From contig JAXQJY010000026.1 in assembly GCA_037042185.1 (NCBI GenBank), positions 1,984,001 to 2,048,000 on the forward strand: a stretch of DNA of 64,000 nt. The letters are read 5' to 3'. The DNA comes from Sordariomycetes sp. S80-01Y (Eukaryota; Ascomycota; Sordariomycetes). Both the position numbers and the translations under genes were made by a program. Numbering within the stretch: position 1 is the stretch's first letter; each line of letters begins with the position of its first letter. Below the pieces are notes generated by a model. The model had not been told where the DNA came from, searched no databases, and worked only from the letters and a program-made list of their open reading frames with translations. Of this stretch, positions 30,899-42,894 are shown piece after piece.

Positions 30899-31024
30899 AT
30901 CAGTTCTTGGGCACATTCACGTCCGACTGGCTTACTATTCAATACATTACAACATGAGCAATCATTATTCGGTCTGCTTCCCAACCTTTTGAACGCCTTG
31001 CCCAACGCCGTTCGCGAAAACCCC

Positions 31025-34000
31025 CTAGCCGAGCTCCTCGCTCACGAAACCAATCCGCCTGCCGCTGCCGTTGGACCCGGGCTGCACGGGCATGCGCTCC
31101 AGCAGGCGCATCTGGCTGTCAAAGTACTTTGTCTGCTTCTCGAGCGTCTTCCTCTTCTCATTCTCCTCGATCTTGGCCAGCCGGTGGCCCTCCTCGCGCT
31201 CGCTGAGCCTCAGGGCGCTCATGGCCTGCTCGTTCTCCAGCCGGCCCCGGTTGGCGCGGCCCTCCCACTCGAGCTGGCGCCGCTGCTGCTGGTCCTGGCC
31301 CTCGAGCGCCGCCGCGGCGATGGCCTTTGTGCGCGAGAGCTCGCCGTCCGCCATGCTGCGCTGCTCCGCCATCTTGCGCGAGTGGGCCTGCCCGGCCAGC
31401 GACTCCTCGAGCTGGGCCCTGGTTCGCACGGCGTGGAGGTCCTCGCTGTGGAGCTGGCGCCGTCGCGCGTCCTCGAGCTCCCCCTTGGACTTCCAGATGC
31501 TGTTCTCCACGCTGGCCAGCTCTCTCTTGCGCGCCATGGCCAGCGAGAAGTCCTCGGCCTCCTCCTGAGCGCGCTCAGCCCGGGCTCGACGCGCCCGCTC
31601 CTGGATCTTGATGTCCTCGGGCAGACCGACGGCGTCGGCGGGCTGGGCTCCCTCGTTTGCGTAGAAGACGTCGACCGCGCGGTTGGCGTAGAGGAGCTTG
31701 AGCAGGTCGGGCTTGTGGTCGGAGTCGGGGAGGACCTTTTTGACGTACATGGTGGGCGAGAAGGTGTGGGTTTCGTCCGCGTAGTGGTTGCACGCGTCGT
31801 TGAGCTGCTTCCACACACCCGCCCGGAGCAGCACGCGGGTGGTGGCGACGGGGTCTTTGGCGTCGAAGCAGAGATGCAGGATCGACTTGCCCTCCGACTT
31901 TATCGAGAGGTCCGAGCCGTTGCTGATCAGAAACGCCATGACCCTCGCCATCGTCTTCTCCCTGTCCGTCGTCATCTCCCGGTCAGACCCCCTGCAGCAT
32001 ACCTCCCCCAGCGCGCTGCGGCCGTCGTGGGCCGGGCTGGGGAAGTCGGGGTCGTGGCCGTGCTCGACGAGCGCCTCGACGGCTTTGAGGTTGAGGTCCC
32101 GGGCCGCGTTGTGGAGGGAGCCGTCGTCCTTGGATGGCGCGGCGAAGAGGAGGTAGCCGAGCATGTCGTTGGCCGCCTTGCCACCCGCGGCCGTGGCCAT
32201 CGACATGGGCGTGCGGTCTTTGTAGTCGGCCACGTCGGCCTCGGCGTCTTTGAGGATGAGGGCCTTGACGAGGTCTGCGCGGCAGCTTTGGACAGCGAGC
32301 ATGAGGGGCGTGCTGCGGGATATGCTGGTCTCTGCGTTGGGGTTTGCTAGTTTTGAGTTAGCACAGGTAGACACGAAGAGAAATGCCACTTACCGCCATG
32401 ATCGAGGAGAAGCGCAATCACGCTCGTGCTGATCTTCTTCTGGGGCTGCGCGACAGCCCACAGCAGGAGCGTCATCTCCTCCGGCTCGTCGATGTCCTCG
32501 AAGATGGAAAAGAAACACGTTTGGTCCACGTAGAAGCCCGCATGCAGCAGCGTCTCCAGGATGTCGGTTGACCTGGGATACTGCGACAGGGCGCGGACGA
32601 GGATGTGGTCGGTGCCCGGCTTGTGCATCATGACGTCGATGCCGGTTTCGCCGTCGCGGTACTCTGAGAACATCTCGAACAGCTGGAGGGCGTCTTCCTG
32701 CTCTAGAGTTGTGTCAAAGATGTGGTGGAATGCGTACGAGAGCGTCTCGGTGGAGGGGCGGAGTCCGAGCAGCGCCTTCGACCATTTGACGTTGGCTTGC
32801 GAGGCTGTCTCTTGAAGCAGCTTTCCGCCGTCGTAGTCAACGTCTGGGCAGTGGCAGACAAGCAGGCCGAAGAAGCCATCCGCCAGGTCGTACGTCTCCT
32901 CGGTGTGTCCTTGAATCACCTGCAGGAGCATCTGACTCAGGGAGGCCCCCTGCGCGCCCTTTTCGAGCAGAAGTTGGACCGTCTGCAACCCTGACTCGGA
33001 GAACCACGACTCGAAGCTGTCTGGCGTGAAGCACCGTGATATGGTCTCGTTGATTGCGGACCCCGGTATGGGGGTCGCGAGGATGTGCTCCAGCGGCCCT
33101 ACAGCACCAGCACGGACTGCGTCCACCAGCGTCTTGCAGTCGTTCGAGACGGGCGAGGCACCGTTGTCCAGCAGCAGCTTCACGAGGCGGATCTCGGGGT
33201 TCTCCTCGTTCACGACATCGTTGAGGGCAATGTGGACATCATCAGTCGCTGGCATCGAGGCCCTGAACAAATCGGAAACGACTTTGAATCGGCTGTCGCG
33301 GCTGAGACTCCAGCAGGACTTCAGCGCACGAATCAGCGTGGGGTGGGATGGCCGCTTCTGCCTGCCTTGGTCATCCCACAGGCCCAGCAGAATCTCCAGG
33401 TTACCCATGAAGGCGGTCCTGGCCGCGGCAGCGACGGCCTCGCCGCCGTTGTAGTTGGGGTCGGCCCCGGCCGCCAGCAGGACCCTGAGGACCTCGTGGC
33501 CGGACTCGCCGTAGCGCGCCGCTGAGATGAGCTGCGAGTCAACCGGCTCGCCGGACACGCCTCGCTTCAGCAGCTTTTCAAAGATGACGGCTCGTTTGTT
33601 CAGGTCGCGGATCTCGGTGGCGGCCTGGAAGCCTCGTCCCAGCGTCTGCTTGGGCACGTGCGCCTGCGTCTGCAGCAGAACCTCGACAACCTCGGCGTTG
33701 CCTCCGGCGCAGGCTTCGACGATGGCCTGGCCATTGTTGCTGGACGAGCTGGCCCCGTGGACCATCAGGATGCTTCCCAGGTCGATGTCTCCGTCCTTGG
33801 CAGCGACAGCGAGAGCACTAGACGCCACATTCGCCGAAATGCCGGCCTTGAGGAGGCGCTGGCAGATGTTTCGCCTCACAGCTCGGTCCCTCACGGTCAT
33901 GGCACGGTTCAGCGCCTTGTCCTTGGAGTCGCTCGAGTGCTTTGCGCGGCTCATGAGAAGCTCGATGACTTCGGGTGACTCCTTTTCTGCTGCCAGCTTC

Positions 34001-36630
34001 AGGGCTTCGCCGTCTGAGGTGTCAGCGGCGGCAGCGAGGACGCTCAACAACGACACGTCCGCCGTGTAATGACGGATGGCGTGCACCAGAGCCCGGTTGG
34101 CCTCGAAAGGGGACGCCCCGGCAGCGAGGAGCCTCTTGGTGAACGACAGGCGGTCCATTGGGTCGGGTATCTTGAGTGCGTGCGGAAGGGCTGCACCCAA
34201 CGCAGCCTCGGAAGGAGGCGTCTGGCACTGGAACAGCATGTCGCTGATGGGACTGTTGGCAGCTGCCACGGCGTGACAAAGGGCAGCGCCGTTGTATTCA
34301 TTCGGGTCTGCACCGCGCTCCAACAGCAAGCTCAGGGTCGAGTACGATGGTTGTCTGGCCTGGTTTCGAATGAGGGACTGCACCTCGGCGGTCAAGAGGC
34401 TGCCGAGATCCTCCTTTCTCCTGGAGTGCTGCAGAGCACACCTCATCTTGAGCGCCTTGTCCTCCAGCGAGGGCAGCGACGAGATCTCCGTGAGGGCATG
34501 GCTGATGGTTCCGGCGGACGGCTTGCCGTGGTCCAAGACCAGCATGAAGACCTGGTGGTCGGTTTTGGCCACGGCGGTGCTGATGATGGGCAGCTTGGTG
34601 CCGTTGATGTCCGCGTTGCCGTATTCGAGCAGCAGTCGGAGCAGCGACAGATCCACCGACGGCGTTTGCTGCAAGGTCTTGAGCAGAGCCGAAGTGACCT
34701 GCTCCCTCCCAGCAGCGGCGCCGGCGTTCAGCATCAGACTGACCATGTCGAAGCGGATTCTATCGGTTTCCCATTGGGTGTCCATGATGGGCGCCAGCTG
34801 AGCCGCTGCCGTCTGCGGCGAGGCTTTCACCATGAGCAACTTGGTGAGAGGCATGTTGGCCTGCATGATGACCGACTGCAGGCCCGCGCCGTTGTTGAAG
34901 TTGATGTCGGCATTGTGCTCCAGCAAGAGCTTGATTAGATTGTCGTCTCGCTTGGATGCATCTTCGGCTATGGCATCCTGGAGCGCAGCGTGCAGCGGAG
35001 GTCCTGAGAGTGCGCTCTTGAGAAACAGCTCGACCATTTGATATCGGTCTGCTGCCGTCAGGGTGCGGGTGACGGGAAATACCTTGGACAGCGTGGCGGC
35101 AGAGGGCCGGCCGTTCAGAATGGCGCCCACCATGCGCGTGTCGACTCGGTGCACCGCCGTACGCAGCGCCTCGCCGTCGTTGTGGTCCGCCGAGGCCACC
35201 TCGTGCCGCTCATATACATGGTTGGAGGCCTTGCGACCGTTTGGGGCGTGGCCGTTGCCGTTGGCGCGGCTGGTTCCCGGGAAGTACGGCTTCAGCAGGA
35301 GCTCGACCGAAGAGATGTCGCCGACGCCCGCCGCAACGATGAGCATCTCGTCCAGCGGCTTCCCCTTTGCCCCCTTCCGCAGGAGAAGGTTGAGCAGTAG
35401 GTAGCGCTCCTCGACCGTGGCCTGGGCGGGTATCGAGCCGACGCAGTTGGAGGCAAGGGCCGGGCTGAGGTTGGACGACTCGTTGAGCAGCGACTGGACG
35501 AGATCAATCTGGCCGTTTGCAATGGCGGTCTTCAGCACCGAGGCGTCTTCGTACTCTATGGACACCCCGTAGGTAGACAGCAGGCTCGCCATTTCATAGA
35601 AGCGCGAGTCGCACGCCACCTTGAGAGCATACGATAAAGCGTCGCCCTGGGCACCAGCGCACAACAGAAGCTCAGCCAGCTGCAGCTTGGTCGCGGGCGT
35701 AATTTCCTGGTTGTGAATGAGACGGCCGAAGGCCTGGGTGACGCCCGGCGGCTGCGGGGACTTGTTGCCCTGGATGATGGTCAGGGCGAGGTCCCTCCTC
35801 CCCATGCTAACGGCGAGCTGCAGCGCCTCGGCGTGGTTGAAGTCTCCGTCGGCGATGGTGGAGCGACTGAGATACTGCACGGTCTCCAAGCAGCCTATAC
35901 GGACGGCATCCGTCATTGCCTGGGAAGCCAAGGCGCCGCTGGGCAGGCCGTCGGACTGCAATATGACCTTGACCATGGCGGACAGCATGGGGTTGCCGCA
36001 GGCCTGTCGAAAGGCGTCCTGGCCCTCGGCTGTCTTGCCTACGTTGGCGCCGTACTGCAGCATCAGCTCTGTAATGTCTGCGTTGCCCCGTCGAATGGCC
36101 GTCGGAATACAGATGTCTCGCGAGGTGGGATCCGAGTACGGCAGCAGGACCTGCACGTTCTGGTAGTCGTCCCTGGAAACGGCCAGCTTCAGCAGCTTGG
36201 CCCGGTCGACGAGGCCGTCCATGCTCTTGCGGCGGCTCAGCATGCCTGTCTTCTGCATCGTGTTGGCGCTGAGGTCGACGCCGGCAGCCGTCAGCTTGGC
36301 GATCAGAGCCTCCGTGACACCCGCGGAGCTCGAGCCCGACGAGAGCCATTGCGTGAGGGTCTCGAACACGTGCGTCGGCTCCCAATGCTTGCCTTTCTTG
36401 AGGTTGCTGGTGGAAAAGGCCCGTTGCAGGCCACTCTTGGGTCGAGCCAATGAGAGGTCCGCTGCATGGCGCTGGAGGAGATCCTCGGCCTGGGCGTCGT
36501 CGCTGGGGGTTCGGTACGAGGGAACCTGCTGAGGGCGCTCGAGGCGTCTGGGCGCTTCCTGAGGCGAGGCGACGCCCCATTCGTGGGCGAGCTGGAGCAG
36601 ACGCCGCTGGCTCGGGCTGATGGGCGCCAT
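31025..36630 (-). CDS. Giant ankyrin-repeat protein with C-terminal coiled coil
   Basis: Exons complement(31025-32346, 32394-36630), 1852 residues. The 47-nt intron (GTAAGT, branch GCTAAC, TAG) lies inside an ankyrin repeat; splicing yields LLLDHGANPNAETSISRSTP, a typical repeat junction. From about residue 150 to 1640 the protein is a long run of roughly 34-residue helical repeats, many degenerate, with recognisable cores such as ITELMLQYGANV, LRVLLAAGADPNYNGGEA and LVKLLLDNGASPVSND. Residues about 1655-1820 form a charged Arg/Glu/Gln-rich coiled coil (RARRARAERAQEEAEDF). The N-terminus has an Arg/Ser-rich unstructured part. No enzymatic domain, signal peptide or membrane span. Probably a cytoplasmic scaffold; specific role unknown. 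The 3' end is about 125 bp from the convergent remodeller gene. Confidence 0.9.
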
Positions 36631-37967
36631 CTCAAGGTGTGCTGCTGAACGGAGGGCTCTGGGGATGGGCTGGTGTCGACATGTCTAGGAGCTGTCGTGG
36701 CTGAGATCAGGGCAGGAACGATGCGCACATCATTCGGTCCGTGGAGAGCGATGGAACTGATGCAGGGTCGAAGAGAAACGAACGAAAGGGCAGCGGTAAA
36801 GCGAGAGGATGAGTGAGCCTGAGCATGAACGAGGCTGTGTGAGATGCGACGGGCAAGGTTGAGGTGAGGTAAGCACGGTGCGGATTGACTCCTGTCAGAC
36901 TGTGCGATCCCCCACATGGTCCCGGGCACCGTCTTGGCGGTGACAGACCGAGAACAGGGTCGACAATTTTGCATGCTAAGTGTACGGAAGAGCTGCCATG
37001 AGAACCCATTTCCTACTTCGCTGAAGTTTTGTTCCACAAGTGAGATATCCAAGATAGAAGCTTCTCTGCTCAACCAATGGCTCCTGCCCGACCTGCCCGA
37101 TTGCCCAGTGCGCCTGCAGCTGTCGGCGTTGTCTGTCTGGCTCTAAGCCGCACTGTGCTCTATCGCCCACTGTCCAGCCCTCGCAAGAACGCCTTGACCG
37201 GAATTAAATCCCTTTGATGTCTCGTTGCGCGCGTAACAATCGCACCAACCGCCGATCCCATAGGTCTAGGGACAAAAGTCCCCCAGGTGTCGTTTGATCT
37301 GCCGCAGCACTGCCACATGGCGAGCACCCCATTGCGTGGCGGCCCCAACCGTCTGTCGCTGATCCACGCGTCGCCCTCGCAGAAGCGTCCGCCACATCCG
37401 CTTAAGGCCCGTCTGGCGGTGCCTGAGCCCTGGAAGCCCGTCTAAACATAGCAGCAGCCCCCGCGACGGTTCTTGGCTTTTCGAGTAGAATCCGCCCATG
37501 ACGACGCACAGTGTTCGCCGAGACCAGACGAGCAGGCGAAGAGTTTGCCTGACATGATCAGGATTCGACGGACACGACCATTGATTGCCAGGCTTATCAT
37601 CAAGACGGTGTCGCACTGCAGCTCCGAGGGCGCTCCCTGCGAAGCGAGCCTGGTCGAGGCATCCAGACCATGGCGAGCTTCCGATATGACGTTGGGTCAA
37701 ATGTCGTTGGACCTGACATTGGAGCAGTCAGCCAATACGTGACACATCTGATGTATGCTAATAGCTGCGGCTCTGATCTACCCCTACTCGCACCGCACTC
37801 TGGAGACCCGGGAGCCGGCCGCTGACCGGAGCGGTGGGGCGCCGGCCTTGAGCTTCTCCGCGTGGCCCAAGACAAGTCCGCCGGCAAAGGGCGTGGATGA
37901 CCATACATTATTCGGGCCATGACCGCACTCACGGACGACTCGAGATACTCACCATTCACTCGCCGCC
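36631..37967. other. Divergent intergenic region, no gene seen
   Basis: 1.3 kb between the ankyrin gene and the hydrolase gene. Small frames on both strands overlap one another and show no conserved sequence. Presumably promoters and 5' UTRs. Confidence 0.4.
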
Positions 37968-38870
37968 ATGTTTGACAACTTCACCCCCTTCGACGTCCAG
38001 ACCTCGACCTCTCCCCCGGTCACCATCCACGGCCTCCGGTGCGGCTCCCCCGCAGCCGGCCGGCCGCCCCTCCTGCTCGTCCACGGCTTCCCGCAGAGCC
38101 ACCACATCTGGCATCGCGTGGTGCCTCACCTCGTCGAGAGCTACAGCGTGGTGCTCATCGACCTCCGCGGCTACGGCGCCTCCAGCAAGCCCGCCGACGT
38201 GTCGGCCTACGCCAAGTCGGCCATGGCGCGCGACTGCATCGCCGTCATGGACCGGCTGGGCTTCACGGACAGCTTCTTCGTCTGCGCGCACGACCGCGGC
38301 GCCCGCGTCACGCACAAGCTCTGCGTCGACTTTCCTCTCCGGGTGCGCAGGGCCATGCTGCTGGACATCTGCCCCACGCTGGCCATGTACACCAAGACCG
38401 ACTTCGACTTCGCCAAGGCCTACTTCCACTGGTTCTTCCTCATACAGAGGGAGCCGCTGCCGGAGACTCTGATCAACGGCAAGCCGCGCGAGTTTGCCGA
38501 GATGTTCATGGGCGGGCGCCAGGCAGATGCACTGGGCATTTTTGACAGGGGCAACTTCGAGTACTACGCCAAGGTGCTGGGCGAGGAGGACGCGGTGCAC
38601 GCCATGTGCCAGGACTACAGGGCCAGCGCGACGTTGGACCTGGACGAGGCCAGGGAGGACCTCGCGGCCGGACGCAGGTTCCAGTGCCCGCTCATGGTTC
38701 TCTGGGGCAAGCACGGCGTGGTGGAGAAGTGCTTCGACGCCCTGGCCGAGTGGAAGGCCGTCGCCGCCGAGGGCGCTCCCGTCACCGGGCACAGCGTCGA
38801 CTCAGGCCACTACGTGCCGGAGCAGGCACCCGACGAGGTCGTGCGGGCCATCAAGGAGTTCCTCGTCTAG
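37968..38870 (+). CDS. Alpha/beta hydrolase, haloacetate dehalogenase-like
   Basis: Single exon, 300 residues, start context CCGCCATGT. The full residue set of bacterial fluoroacetate dehalogenases is visible with nearly the same spacing: nucleophile D109 with R110 and R113 in AHDRGAR, acid D133 in LLDICPT, halide-pocket H154-W155 in YFHWFF, Y217 in CQDYRA and base H281 in SGHYVPEQ. The oxyanion region is LLLVHGFPQSHHIW. Family reaction: hydrolytic removal of halide from haloacetate through an aspartyl ester. Epoxide hydrolases are the nearest alternative; they share the Asp nucleophile but use lid tyrosines and lack the R-x2-R pair. No targeting signal. It is followed in the same direction by the quinone reductase gene. 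Confidence 0.88.
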   Translation: MFDNFTPFDVQTSTSPPVTIHGLRCGSPAAGRPPLLLVHGFPQSHHIWHRVVPHLVESYSVVLIDLRGYGASSKPADVSAYAKSAMARDCIAVMDRLGFTDSFFVCAHDRGARVTHKLCVDFPLRVRRAMLLDICPTLAMYTKTDFDFAKAYFHWFFLIQREPLPETLINGKPREFAEMFMGGRQADALGIFDRGNFEYYAKVLGEEDAVHAMCQDYRASATLDLDEAREDLAAGRRFQCPLMVLWGKHGVVEKCFDALAEWKAVAAEGAPVTGHSVDSGHYVPEQAPDEVVRAIKEFLV

Positions 38871-39150
38871 AAGACTCGACCATAGCAGCGGCACCCAGCC
38901 GTCTAATGTATTACAAAGCAACCTCCGCAGATCTACATGTCGTGATGCCGTCGACAGGGCGTCTTGGCGCCGTGCCCCACGTCGCATAATACAGCAGGGT
39001 GCTGTCCGGAGGGCGCATAACGTTACCATTGTCCTTGCGTACATCACTAGTGCCAGTCGATGTTTAAGTCGGCTCCGCACCGCGTGCTTCCTCCGCTTTT
39101 CCCAGGCCGCATCTAACCTCAGCCACCTGCCGTCCTACACTGAAGCTCCG

Positions 39151-40348
39151 ATGGCTGTCCGGCCCCTCACCTCGTCACTGACGCGACAGATTCCGAGGGT
39201 CGCAACGCTCATCCGTCCTCTCACAACAGCATCGTCAGCTCATCCAAGACGCATCCTCAACCGCTGTCAACCCTTCCACTGTCCTCCCCGCAGACATTTC
39301 TCCGCAATGGCGCCCCTTCCGGCTGTCCAGACGGCCGTCCAGATCAACGAGACCGGCGGCCTCGACGTCCTCACCACCAACTCCGCCCAGGGCATCCTCA
39401 AGCCGGAGCCCACCCAGGTTCTCGTGCGCAACGCCTACGCCGGCGTCAACTTCATCGACACCTACTTCCGCAGCGGCCTCTACCCGGCCCCGCACTTCCC
39501 CCTGACGCTCGGCCGCGAGGCCTCGGGCACAGTCGTCTCGGTGGGCTCCGACGTCGAGGGCTTCCGCGAGGGCGACGACGTCGTCTACATGTGCGGCCAG
39601 TACGGCTCCTACGCGCAGTTCACACCCGTCGACGCCGGCAAGGTCGTCAAGGTGCCGGACGGCGTCAGCCTCGAGCAGGCCGCCGCCGTGTACCTGCAGG
39701 GGCTCACGGCCTGGACGCTGGTGCGCGAGGCGGGCGAGGTCAAGCCCGGGCAGTGGACGCTGGTGCATGCCGCCGCGGGCGGCGTGGGCCTGCTGCTCGT
39801 CCAGATGCTGCGGTCCGTGGGCGCAAAGGTCATCGGCACGGCTTCCACCGACGAGAAGCTCGAGCTGGCCCGGAAGAACGGCGCCGAGTGGACCGTCAGG
39901 TCGGGCGACGACGTGGTGGCCAAGGTCAGCGAGATCACGGGCGGGCACGGCATCGACGTCATCTTTGACGGCGTGGGCAAGGCCACCTTTGAGGCCGACA
40001 TGGAGATGGTCGCCTTGAAGGGCAGCCTCATCTCGTTCGGCAACGCGGTAAGTCAGTCCTCGGACGGAGGGGAATCACGCTAACAGTCCGCAGTCCGGCG
40101 CCGTCGACCCCTTTAGCATCCTGAGGCTAGGTAAGAAGAACGTGCGCCTCATGCGGCCCGTCGTCAACGGCTACGTCAGCACGCGGCAGGAGCTGGAGAA
40201 GTACGCCGGCGAGCTCTTCGACCTCGTCAGGGGCGGCAAGCTCGAGGTTAAGATCCACGACGTGTACCCCCTGACCGAGGCGAAGCGCGCGCAGGCGGAC
40301 ATTGAGAGCCGCAAGACGACGGGCAAGCTTCTTCTCAAGTGCAATTAG
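39151..40348 (+). CDS. ZTA1: Zeta-crystallin-type NADPH:quinone oxidoreductase
   Basis: Exons 39151-40047 and 40094-40348, 383 residues; the 46-nt intron has GTAAGT and GCAG. MDR-family fold: GroES-like part with AYAGVNFIDTYFRSGLYP and LTLGREASGTVVSVG, then the NADPH-binding Rossmann motif HAAAGGVGLLLVQM and a DVIFDGVGKATFE strand, as in QOR/Zta1; no zinc-binding residues. The first 52 residues are Arg/Ser/Thr-rich with no acidic residue (SLTRQIPRVATLIRPLTT), a mitochondrial presequence. A second in-frame ATG at 39307, in good context, starts exactly at the conserved domain (MAPLPAVQTAV), so a cytosolic isoform of 331 residues is likely. The 3' end is 95 bp from convergent GAL10. Confidence 0.92.
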
Positions 40349-40443
40349 ACAGCTAGTGAAGTGAGAATCAAAATTACGGATTCAAGTCTATATTGGTCCC
40401 CTCTGCTCCCTCGTCAACTCATGCTTTTGAATATCTAATTCCC

Positions 40444-41613
40444 TCACGCCTTGGGCGTCTTGACCGCAGCCAGCAGCTCCGGCGGCGGGTCCTGGCGGTA
40501 GCCCTGCGGGTTGTTGTGCACCCACCTCCACAGGTCCTCGCAGGCCTTCTCCATGGGCATCTCGGTCTTCCAGTTCAGCTCCTTGTTGGCCAGGGTGGGG
40601 TTGGCCGTCAGGTCGAGCACGTCGCCCTGGCGGCGCGGGACGACCTCGTACTTGAGCTCGCGGCCGACGACCTTGCTGAAGGCGTTGATGATCTCGAAGA
40701 CGGTCGAGCCGCGGCCGGAGCCCAGGTTCCAGGCCTTGACGCCGGGCTTCTTCTCGCGCAGGTAGTTCAGCGCGACCAGGTGGCCCTTGGCGAGGTCGAC
40801 GACGTGGATGTAGTCGCGGATGGCGGTGCCGTCGCGGGACGAGTAGTCGTCGCCGAAGACGAGCAGCTTGTCGCGGTCGCCGGTGGCCACCTTGCCGAGC
40901 AGCGGCAGCAGGTTGAAGGGGACGCCCTGGGGGTCCTCGCCCATGATGCCCGTGGGGTGGGCGCCGCAGGGGTTGAAGTAGCGCAGCAGGGCGCCGTTCC
41001 ACTGCTCGAAGGGCTTGCCGGCCTTCTTGAGGCCATTGCGCTGGGCGTTGACCTGATCGGTGATGACGTCCTCGATGATGGCCTTGGTGCGGCCGTACGT
41101 GTTGGTAGGGCCGATGGGGCAGTGCTCGGGGATGGGGATCATGTTCTCGAAGCGAGTGGCGTCGCCGTAGACGGTGGCGCTGGAGGAGAAGACGATGTTG
41201 GTGACGTTGTTCCTCTCCATGGAGCGCATCAGCGAGATGGAGCCGCCGACGTTGACGCGGTAGTACTCGAGCGGGATCTCGCCCGACTCGCCGACGGCCT
41301 TGAGGGCGGCGAAGTGGATGACGGAGTCGATGGCCGGGTGCTTCTTGAAGACGTCGTCGAGGGCGGCCTCGTCGGTGATGTCGAGCTCGTAGAAGTGCGG
41401 GCGGCGGCCGCAGATGAGCTCGATGCGGTCGAGGGCGACCTTGGACGAGTTGTAGAGCGAGTCGACAATGACCACGTCGTAGCCGTGCTCGAGGAGGGTC
41501 AGGGAGGTGAAGGAGCCAATGTAGCCGGTGCCACTGCAGCTGTCAGCCAAGGGTGCGCCCAACCGCGCGGGAGCGACACCTTACCCGGTGACGAGGACGG
41601 TTCCGACGGCCAT
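40444..41613 (-). CDS. GAL10: UDP-glucose 4-epimerase
   Basis: Exons complement(40444-41533, 41585-41613), 372 residues. The first exon is only 29 nt and encodes MAVGTVLVTG; the 51-nt intron (GTAAGG, branch GGCTGAC, GCAG) interrupts the NAD-binding TGGTGYIGSF motif. SDR extended family: catalytic SSSATVYG with Ser and Y-x3-K in NTYGRTKAII, and substrate-binding ALLRYFNPCGAHPTG. It lacks the C-terminal mutarotase domain of yeast Gal10, as is usual in filamentous fungi. It interconverts UDP-glucose and UDP-galactose in the Leloir pathway and wall galactan supply. No other galactose-pathway gene is nearby. Confidence 0.96.
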
Positions 41614-42894
41614 AGTTGCGATTGTCTGGGAGGAATTGCTTGGGGTCTTGGTTCTGGGATCGGTGAGTTCGAAAAGTTCAGGAGGCGAGGGGCAGCTCGG
41701 GGAGGCGCCAGTTTTGGGTGGGATGGATGGCGGGGCAGCGCAAAATGATCGGCGAGGGGCAGCTTCGAGACGCTGCAAGCTTGCGGTCAGAAGCCCAGGC
41801 GAGGAAAGCCATCGCTGCGACAAGCGGCGGAATACTAATTGGCTCTGCATAAAGCACGCAATACGAGATGCGGGCACTCAGCGGCTGTCGTCGCGGGTGC
41901 GGTGCGCCTGTTCGTCGCTATCGACCTCAACTTGTCGCGGCAGAGGTCGACCTGCTGCGCTGATTGTCGCTATCTGATACATGGCAGCGTCGATCCCGAA
42001 TCAGATTCTGCCCGCGACCAGGGAGCTGGCCACTGGCATTGCGTCCAGGGCCTCAGCGGGAGGAGATGCCGGCGGATAAGCGCGCAACGGAGCGTGCTGG
42101 GTCCAGGTTCGTCCTTCTGGCCCTTTCTCTGTGGAAATGAACACTTGTTCGTCAAACACGAGAAACCAATGAAGTAGAGGCAAGTTTGAAGACATTGATT
42201 GCCGTCGACGAGATCGAGGCATAGAGGTTGCCCACGGCCGCTGAAAGCACCGACGGTCTGAGTGACGCACGTGACCTATGCGATGCTGACATAATCTCAC
42301 CGCCTCCCGCGACGCGCTCACACTACGCGATGAATCGAGTCGCAGCGCGCAGCATGAGAAGATCCCAGCCACCGAGAAAAAACGCCAACAGTATCTTCGA
42401 CTCAACAAAGGGAGGGATCTCTCGAAGAATCTAAGGGTCTTCGCAGATTGAATCCCGAAACGCCGTCCATTGCACTTCTCCACGACTTGGTCCGCGCGCC
42501 CACCCTCACCGCAGCCACCTAGCGCCACCAACACAACTTCTTTGTCCTCGACCTCGGACTCGCAGCGTGCTCGACTGCATCGCTCTTCTGAAGGAAAATC
42601 TATGGTCAAGGCGTCGAGGCAGGCCAAACGGGACTGAGGATTCGATTAAAGATCAGGTCTTGGACCGTGATCAGCGGCTGGCTCCAGCGCGCGCTCACTC
42701 ATCGGGCTATTTCAGGCGCACTCACAAAGACGACTCGGATCCGAATGCGCTTCGCTCTGTTCCCTGGGCTTTGAGGACTAAAGGGGAATGACCCTCCGTA
42801 TGCTGGCTTGTTCGCCTTGGTGTGCGCATCCTCCTTTCACCGCCAGCTGACTTGGACCCTCACGACACTCAACGGAGCCACGACTTTCCTAATC
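41614..42894. other. Divergent intergenic region, GAL10 / SUN gene
   Basis: 1.28 kb. The longest frame (42001-42627, minus) starts only with TTG and is Arg/Ser/Cys-rich without conserved features. Presumably promoters and a long 5' UTR of the SUN gene. Confidence 0.4.

Noticed and set aside
42001-42627. 208-codon minus-strand frame between GAL10 and the SUN gene
   Set aside because: Begins with TTG, Arg/Ser/Cys-rich, and no conserved features.
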